Source of the DNA: Phytophthora colocasiae
Taxonomy: Eukaryota > Oomycota > Peronosporomycetes > Peronosporales > Peronosporaceae
Assembly: GCA_018806915.1 (NCBI GenBank)
Contig: JAGKQI010000002.1
Location: 34,096 to 98,095, forward strand
Direction: 5' to 3'
Length of the DNA: 64,000 nucleotides
The position numbers and the translations under genes are program-made. Numbering within the stretch: the stretch's first letter is position 1; every line of letters begins with the position of its first letter. The notes under the pieces were generated by a model that saw only the letters and a program-made list of their open reading frames with translations, was not told where the DNA came from and did not search any database. Positions 58,201 through 64,000 of the stretch are shown one piece after another.

Positions 58201-58698
58201 CAGGCCGAGTATAGGAGGCCCCGGCCCTGAAGTGGGAGGGCCCGGGGGACAGGAGACGGGCGCAGCGGCGCCGAAAGGACGCGGCGTTGAAGCCGCAGAC
58301 CGGGTGCCCGTTTGGGCGACAGAGGGCCCGGCCCGCGATGCCGCTTGGGGGGCAGCGGCGCCAGAGGGTTGCCCACCCCTGGCCAAAATTTCAGCGCCGG
58401 GCTCCACGCCGTCGCTGAGCAGCGGTGGCGCGCGTGGAGCCTCCGGCGGCGCCGTTTCGGGCTCGCGAGAGCTCAAAACGGGGGCAAAAGTGTGAAGGCC
58501 TAGCCCTAGTGGATCCGCTGGTGGACCCACTAGTGGATCCGCCAGCGGATCCACTGCCCCGTCTCGTACAGCCTCGCCAGACGACGCGCTATAAAAAGAC
58601 GCGTCGCTGGCGAAGCTGGAGTGACTGGCCGTGGAGCACTCACTGTCGGTGGACGGAGAGCGCTCCCGGGGCTCCCAATCCGGCCACCAGAAGCGCAT
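55027..58698 (-). CDS. Utopia C N-terminal half with zinc fingers and RNase H
   Basis: Open from ATG 58698 to 55027. Contains the PGRAGGML-rich region, both C2H2 fingers and a complete RNase H: LLRFDGACRANPGPGG, NNTAEYTALLLGVRAA, VEGDSTLVIQQVRG, HHIDRQANANADRLAN. An RNase H upstream of RT is the arrangement reported for oomycete Utopia elements. The frame leaves the RT reading near 55270 (AKHRLLKPRH), so the last ~80 residues are out of frame. Confidence 0.88.
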   Translation of the reverse strand: MRFWWPDWEPRERSPSTDSECSTASHSSFASDASFYSASSGEAVRDGAVDPLADPLVGPPADPLGLGLHTFAPVLSSREPETAPPEAPRAPPLLSDGVEPGAEILARGGQPSGAAAPQAASRAGPSVAQTGTRSAASTPRPFGAAAPVSCPPGPPTSGPGPPILGLSMGGSLLAQATGLASGFEAAASAEAGAAQEGAANDGSCGAPRPPPDPQARRLASQDPPPASPPLGAALPASCGRISPGRAGGMLPDWVAPRDGLLSASPPPTAVQARRSADQDLLQAPPPPAAALPQPSGRISPGRAGGMLPDWAVPGAALAAATAAALAVCREPSGGNGDDSSDDDGQDLGAAAPELRQDPSSELARPGRAAGRLPDLVVPAPALAAATARAPEPSSASDSASRGTSDADAGAAAPEDPANDGYPPGRAAGMLPAGGVATKPADSASAAGAAANQHHNVPGDDGTASPGKTAAATATKDPANVSPIPGRAGGMLADAVAAAAAHRVAAVAAVQAPAVQAPPTAGRAAVEHHARAEPPQDQETSARACVELQAGGVASSWRSCGRSRLHEDDGDDTHQDHEDRAVAAVPMDVDEDAKWPTPGQRPLSPPPELRVGGKRRRLNDDDDDDARELAELVLLDEEEVGTQDPAPRLSAASARPASVLAVYTHNAQRFNCTLCVYSAASFAALTRHRDSRHRRVVFLDRFSADCACGVPFASRLAAARHSQTCASLTHPPSAATAPAAGELNPTADAVNASVPAVTAVLDPPHQDNPELAVPPPLTSSQHVAAQDLEQQERGRWGPPLPRNLVAERVAARLSVVPVPRWGPPLPRSVVALRIADRLLPATDEETKDGDQADAVATATAPEMDADSGSADGEWLLRFDGACRANPGPGGAGAALFKPDGPVVWTCSHFMPSSSETNNTAEYTALLLGVRAAADHGAKLLRVEGDSTLVIQQVRGIFATRSTRLRELRTLVKVELARMERVTLHHIDRQANANADRLANAALDRRRTKLECGVHEDGNGCTRTTTTAPTPAAPATPDTRPPPPTHADTGDHGDDPADIDDGEVYAAMRVGPDAVPRRRPRLRLRKLPEEEEDVVGAMVERFGASLAAKITDASDWETAEGYITALPHLLYDKLQPYSQAAKHRLLKPRHQHQHQRQQPAQSQQRDGYLRQERRQVARARMTTCMVGTRRRPPPRPTGRSETAETKTVRTIWCSQATAPTTSHLA

Positions 58699-58910
58699 GT
58701 GCCGATGCGTTGGTGAAGGGCCGAGAAAAGAAAGATAGAAAAGACAAAGTGTAGTTGGCCTCACGAGGTGTGGGTGAAAGACCTCGGAGACCGTCCCGTC
58801 CACGCCCAGCAAGCTGGTCGGCACGGGAAGTCCAAAAATGAATGTGAAAAAGCACTCCAAAAATGGAGAAAACCAGTTTTCACACTGATTAGAACAGAGT
58901 ATGTGTTCGT

Positions 58911-61900
58911 ATTTACCATTTGGTTATGTCCTTTTTATGTCTATCTGATACTAGCAGTGAAGTGGTAATGTACCGGATATGTCGGATTCGACCACCGAAA
59001 TGGGTTTGAAGGGCAGTTCCCTACATGGGTGTGGCCCTGTCGGCCGCGATGGGCCTGGTTGCCGTCTAGCGGCGGCCGATGCACGGTGGAGTCCCCCCGG
59101 TCTCCACCACCCGACTACCCCGTGACGCTTGGCGGGGCTGCTGTTGCCGCGCCCGATGCTGGCTGCAGTGTAGGTTCCAGATGCGGCGGCTGGACTGAAT
59201 GCATGCCACTGAGAGCGTCCGGTCCAGCCGCTTCGCATCACGCTTGAGCAGGCCAAGGTGCTCGGTGTAGACCTTGTGGTTGCCGCCAGCAACCGCGCCA
59301 AGCGACCCGTACACTAGCGCCGAGAGGTGCACCTTCCACCCTTGGCGCTCGAGGTGTCGCTTGACACGGTCGTACTTGGCACGCTTGTGCGCGGCGATGC
59401 GGGCCAGCGCTGAGCTCTCCGGGTCGTCGCTCGCCTGCTCTTCGAACGCCACGGCCAGGTCGACCACCGCCACCGTCTTCTTGGTGTGGTTGTACACCTG
59501 AAGGTCGGGCCGCAACGCGGGGCCGGCGAGCGACGGCACGGTCTGGTTCGTGCGAAGCTCGACGCGGTCCTTGCCGTCGCTTGACGACGCGATGAGCGCG
59601 CGCTCGATGTTCTTGAGCGCGTCGTCGTGCCGGCCACGGACTGCGTCCATGGTGCCTGGGCAGTGGTTGAGCACGTGCGCCAGTGTCTCCACCCTGGAGC
59701 ATCCCGGCTGCCGGCAGCGGTCGTGGGCCCGGAGACGCCGCCGCTTGAGCACGCTGTGCGTGTCGAGCTGGTTCAGGCGGGCGGCCGCCGCGAAGCGGTA
59801 GTCGGACTCCCAAAGTCCTCTGGGTCGCGTGAGGAACGCGCTCCCCGTTCCACCGTGGCTTCGTGCCGTCTTGCCCTGGTCCTTCATCTCCGTCCAGCGC
59901 CGCCAGTGCCTGTTCTTCATGTGCAGTTTCACGTGCCGCAACACGTTGGTGTGGTCTAGCCACTTGTCGTGGTGCGGCACGCGAAGCTGGAGCGTGGTCG
60001 CTGCTGTGCCGGTGTCTGCACATGCTGGCGCGGTCTCGAACTTGAGGCCGAACGTGCGTAGGTGGCGCTGGACGTCGACCCACAGCGAACCGATGTCACC
60101 GTTGCGGCGCTTGGGCGGTGCGTCGGGCGACGTCCCCAGCTGCGAGTTGAGGAGCCGCTCGCACAGTTCCTCCTCGCGGTCCACCCACGCTGAGGCGTCG
60201 AGACGGTGTCGGGCGTCGGCGATCTGCCGGAGCTGCACGCGCGCAATGCGCCGGATGGCTGGGTCCTTGGAGTGAAGCATCTGCCAACCGTGCGCGACTT
60301 GGAGCGCCGCGTGCAGCTCCGTCAGCGGTAGAAGTCCGAGGCCACCGCGCGACACCGGCGCGTAAAAGAACTCGGTCGTGGCTGATACCGGCAGGCGGAG
60401 GAGGTGGCGAAGGCCGCGTACCAGGTGGCGGTCGAAGCCGTCCAGTTGCTGCTGGAAGGGGCGAAGGTGGCGAAGAGCGTACTCCACCCGAGGGTAGAGG
60501 TACGTCTTCACCGCCTTCACCACCTGCCACGGGGCGAGACCGGACTGCAGCAGTGCCGTCGCGTCGTCCTTCAGCTGCTTGAGTGCCGGCGCGAGTTCGA
60601 TGCGGCGGCGCACGTGGTCGAAGCCGTCCCCGATCCCAAGGTACGAGTACGAGTCGGCCATGCCGAGCGTGGGGATCGGGTCGCCGTCCAGCTGCAGTCC
60701 GAGGTCACACGTCTTGAGAACACCGCGGTGGTCGCGCTGGACCGACATGGCGCAGCACTTGCTTGGGTTAGCTGCCATGCCTGTCCAGCGTAGGAAGTCG
60801 ACCACGAGCGCGTGCTGCCGCTTGATGCCGTCCTCGGTGCCGCTGAAGATCTTGAGGTCGTCGGCGTACGCCGAGGCACCGAGGCAGTCGTCGGCAGACA
60901 GCTGCACGCCCGTATCCGGCAGTCGCTGCAGCGCGAAGAGCAGTGGGCTGATGGCGGCGTTGAATAGCTGTGGGCTGAGTGGGCATCCTTGGAACACGCC
61001 CACTCGCAGCGAGACCGGGTCCGTAGTGCCATCCGCGGCGTTCCCAACGACAAACGCCGCGCTCTCGTAAAGCCCCTTGCACATGGCGACGTAGTCGTCC
61101 GGAACACCGAGTCGCGCCAGCGAGTCCCATAGCAGCGCGAACGGCACGCTGCCGAACGCGTTTCGGAAGTCGTACCAGACTTCGAAGAGTGTACGGCGCT
61201 TGCGGCGGGCTTGGTCGACTAGTGTGGTCATCGAGGAAGTTGTGCTCCCCACAACCATTGACCGCTCGGAACCCCTTCTGTCCTGGTGCGTGGCGGTCGT
61301 TGGCGTCCAGCCATCGCACCAGCCTTCGTGCGAGGACTCCGCTGTAGAGTTTGTAGATCGACTGCTGGAGACAGATGGGCCGCCAGTTCGCTGGGTCCTC
61401 TCGCGAGCCCTTCTTGTGGAGAAGTCGCACGACTCCGAGCTTCCAGCTCTGTGGAACCTTCTTGGCCTCCCAGCACTTCTGGAACGCTGCAGCCAGCACC
61501 GGTAGCAATTGCGCTGCGAACTTCTGGTACACGTCGTATCCCACGCCGTCGAGGCCGGGGCTGGAGGCGCCACGGACGTGTTGGAGCTGTGTCTCGATAT
61601 CGTCCAGCGTCGGCGCCTCCGTAAGCAGCTCTCGAAACCTGGACGCGGTCGGCAGGCGGGCCATGACGGAGCGGAAGGTGGCGCCTCTTGCTGCGTCCGG
61701 AGTAAACTCCTGCTGTGGCGTGTTAACGCCGTCGAAGAATCGCCAGAGCTCGGCGCCTGGGATAGGGCACGTGCCGTCGTCCACAACAGCAGCAGTCACC
61801 GGAGGTGTCGGGCGTGGCGCGGTGTCATTGCAGGAATCCGTCGTCCTCGCTGACTCTCGCTGCGTGCGCGCCGTGGCCAGAATTTCGTCGACGCAGGCCT

Positions 61901-64000
61901 TCTCATCCTTGTCGAAGCGACTACGCAGGCGCTGCTGGGTGATGGCCGAATTAACGCGGCCGAAGCGACGGCGGGCTCGACGGACAGCAGTGCGATCGCT
62001 GGGCGAGGCCCTCTCCACAGCATGGAGGTCGTCCAGGGCCTCGTCGAGGCGGTGCTCTCGGTGGTGTCGGGTCACGCGAGGTGGCCGTCGTCGGCGCTGT
62101 CGCTTGGCTGCACCAGATCGTCCGCACCGTCTTCGTCTCCGCCGTCTCACTGCGTCCTGTTGGCCGTGGCGGTGGTCGTCGCCGTCTCGCCCACCATGCA
62201 CGTCGTCATCCTGGGCGCGGGCGACCTGCCGTCGTTCCTGTCGCAGGTAGCCGTCACGCTGTTGGCTCTGAGCTGGCTGTTGTCGCTGGTGCTGGTGTTG
62301 GTGGCGCGGCTCGGGGCGTCGATGGGCCTGGGAGTACGGCTGCAGTTTGTCGTACAAGAGGTGAGGGAGGGCCGTGATGTAGCCCTCGGCCGTCTCCCAG
62401 TCACTAGCGTCCGTGATCTTGACCGCCAGCGACGCTCCGAACCGCTCCACCATCGCACCAACCACGTCCTCCTCTTCTTCGGGGAGCTTGCGCAAGCGAA
62501 GGCGGGGCCTGCGCCGCGGAACTGCGTCCGGCCCGACGCGCATGGCTGCATATACCTCGCCGTCGTCGATGTCGGCGGGGTCATCTCCGTGGTCGCCGGT
62601 GTCAGCATGCGTCGGGGGCGGAGGTCGAGTATCCGGCGTCGCAGGTGCTGCCGGTGTCGGCGCGGTCGTAGTAGTGCGGGTGCAGCCGTTGCCATCCTCG
62701 TGGACGCCGCACTCCAGCTTGGTGCGACGGCGGTCGAGGGCGGCGTTGGCGAGGCGATCGGCGTTGGCATTCGCCTGACGGTCGATGTGATGGAGCGTGA
62801 CGCGCTCCATCCTCGCCAGTTCCACCTTGACCAGCGTACGCAGCTCTCGGAGACGGGTGCTCCTCGTGGCGAAGATGCCACGCACTTGTTGGATGACCAG
62901 GGTACTGTCGCCCTCCACCCTCAGCAACTTCGCTCCATGGTCGGCTGCGGCCCTAACGCCGAGCAGCAGCGCGGTGTACTCTGCCGTGTTGTTCGTCTCG
63001 CTGCTGCTCGGCATGAAGTGGGAGCACGTCCACACCACAGGGCCGTCGGGCTTGAACAGCGCCCCACCGGCACCGCTCTGGTCCTGGGTTGGCTCTGCAG
63101 GCACCGTCAAAGCGTAGCAGCCACTCGCCGTCCGCACTGCCGCTGTCTGCGTCCATCTCCGGTGCCGTCGCCGTCGCTACTGCGTCCGCTTCTGGTCGCC
63201 GTCCTTGGTTTCCTCGTCGGTCGCGGGCAGAAGGCGGTCGGCAATCCGGAGCGCCACCACGCTCCGAGGCAGTGGTGGTCCCCAGCGAGGCACTGGGACT
63301 ACACTGAGGCGTGCAGCGACGCGCTCAGCAACAAGGTTTCGGGGCAGTGGTGGGCCCCAGCGTCCACGTTCCTGCTGCTCGAGGTCTTGTGCTGCAACAT
63401 GTTGGGAGCTCGTCAGTGGGGGGGGCACTGCGAGCTCCGGGTTGTCTTGGTGGGGCGGGTCGAGCACGGCGGTGACCGCCGGTACGGAGGCGTTGACTGC
63501 ATCAGCAGGGGTTCAACTCCCTGCTGCTGGCGCAGTCGCAGCCGAAGGAGGGTGCGTGAGGCTGGCGCACGTTTGTGAGTGTCTTGCTGCAGCCAGCCTC
63601 GACGCGAAAGGCACGCCGCACGCGCAGTCCGCCGAAAACCGGTCAAGGAAGACGACGCGCCGGTGCCGGGAGTCTCGATGGCGTGTCAGTGCTGCGAAGC
63701 TGGCGGCCGAGTACACGCACAACGTGCAGTTGAAGCGCTGCGCGTTGTGCGTGTACACGGCGAGGACGGAGGCCGGACGGGCGCTGGCTGCAGATAGCCT
63801 AGGCGCCGGGTCTTGGGTGCCGACCTCCTCCTCATCGAGCAGCAGCAGCTCGGCCAGTTCGCGCGCGTCGTCGTCGTCGTCGTCGTTGAGGCGGCGGCGC
63901 TTGTCGCCTACGCGGAGCTCTGGTGGCGGTGACAGCGGTCGCTGTCCCGGTGTCGGCCACTTGGCATCTTCGTCAACGTCCATGGGGACGGCGGCGACGG
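58911..64000 (-). mobile_element. Utopia-like copy D, 5' end beyond the window
   Basis: Closest to B in RT and to C in RNase H. It runs off the right edge within the acidic linker upstream of the zinc fingers. Confidence 0.92.
59066..63983 (-). pseudogene. Utopia D zinc fingers, RNase H, RT and endonuclease with small indels
   Basis: Open pieces: 63983-63513 (zinc fingers), 63467-63177, RNase H and RT 63137-61230, then 61215-59066 to the CIGRR end. Breaks are small: a few bases lost near 63509, two gained near 63190, one gained near 63077 (NPGPERCRW instead of NPGPGGAG) and one gained near 61229. YADD is at 60857-60868. All catalytic motifs remain readable. Confidence 0.87.

Larger units (their letters stand above)
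51864..58898 (-). mobile_element. Utopia-like copy C, full length, RT part diverged and broken
   Basis: The ~7.0-kb copy with complete N-terminal half and RNase H. Both flanks are near-identical to B and D, while about 53.0-55.0 kb differs markedly in sequence (GLYADAAFTVDNAADGCTS against GLYESAAFVVGNAADGTTD), suggesting a recombinant. Confidence 0.92.
41827..64000 (-). repeat. head-to-tail array of four Utopia-like non-LTR retrotransposons (A-D)
   Basis: Stop codons of the conserved C-terminus (ending CIGRR) lie at 45375, 52020 and 59066; matching start ATGs at 45008, 51652 and 58698. Periods are 6.64 and 7.05 kb. Each stop is followed by the same ~370-bp 3'UTR/5'UTR junction and the next copy. 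A is truncated by the hAT remnant; D runs out of the window. Confidence 0.95.

Noticed and set aside
62022..63578. Long plus-strand ORF of 518 codons (and similar ones at 47683-48585, 54443-55268 and 56971-57804)
   Set aside because: Exact antisense of the Utopia ORFs in GC-rich sequence with few stops. Composition is Arg/Ser/Pro/Val-rich and the frames are not independently conserved.
41827..64000. Telomeric retrotransposon array
   Set aside because: No telomeric repeats in or beside the array, and the endonuclease, zinc fingers and U2-like junctions fit site-specific Utopia better. The window end prevents full exclusion.

Overview
The window looks like oomycete nuclear DNA, most likely Phytophthora or a close relative. 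Pointers are a secreted protein with an RXLR-like/EER arrangement, short introns of 55-76 nt, large DUF659/hAT, Helitron, Copia and Gypsy elements, and a non-LTR retrotransposon with an RNase H domain upstream of its reverse transcriptase, an architecture known from oomycete Utopia elements. No complete tRNA, rRNA or CRISPR array was seen.

Layout. 1-16.4 kb is gene-bearing: the 3' part of TRM61 (one intron), a DUF155/RMND1-type membrane protein (two introns, one apparently GC-AG), an RXLR-like secreted protein, an exon fragment next to a hAT transposase, an ankyrin-type pseudogene split by a 1,540-bp Tc1/mariner-type element, a six-exon membrane-protein gene, a large multi-pass membrane protein, and an intact ankyrin-type paralogue of the pseudogene. 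16.6-21.5 kb is a decayed Helitron Rep/helicase. 21.5-24.5 kb is non-coding DNA and a deleted transposon remnant. 24,533-37,188 is a Copia element (134-bp LTRs, target duplication ACTAC) split by a nearly intact 8,243-bp chromodomain Gypsy element at 27,806-36,048 (461-bp LTRs with 3 differences, target duplication GCTGA, sense strand minus). 38-39.7 kb is a frameshifted coiled-coil gene and 39.7-41.8 kb a hAT remnant. From 41.8 kb to the window end there is a head-to-tail array of at least four Utopia-like copies (A-D), all on the minus strand.

Main observation. The whole Gypsy element, LTRs and coding regions alike, is packed with short perfect inverted repeats (arms usually 8-13 nt, loops 0-9 nt), about one per 35-60 nt where I read closely. 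They run through the codons of RT, RNase H and the zinc knuckle, and fade at the LTR edges. I know of no described retrotransposon built this way. Second in interest is the Utopia array: its three junctions share a segment resembling part of U2 snRNA, and the copies are mosaics whose divergence starts at a recurrent 23-nt motif.

Many coding lesions are single-base indels. Some may be assembly errors rather than real decay.
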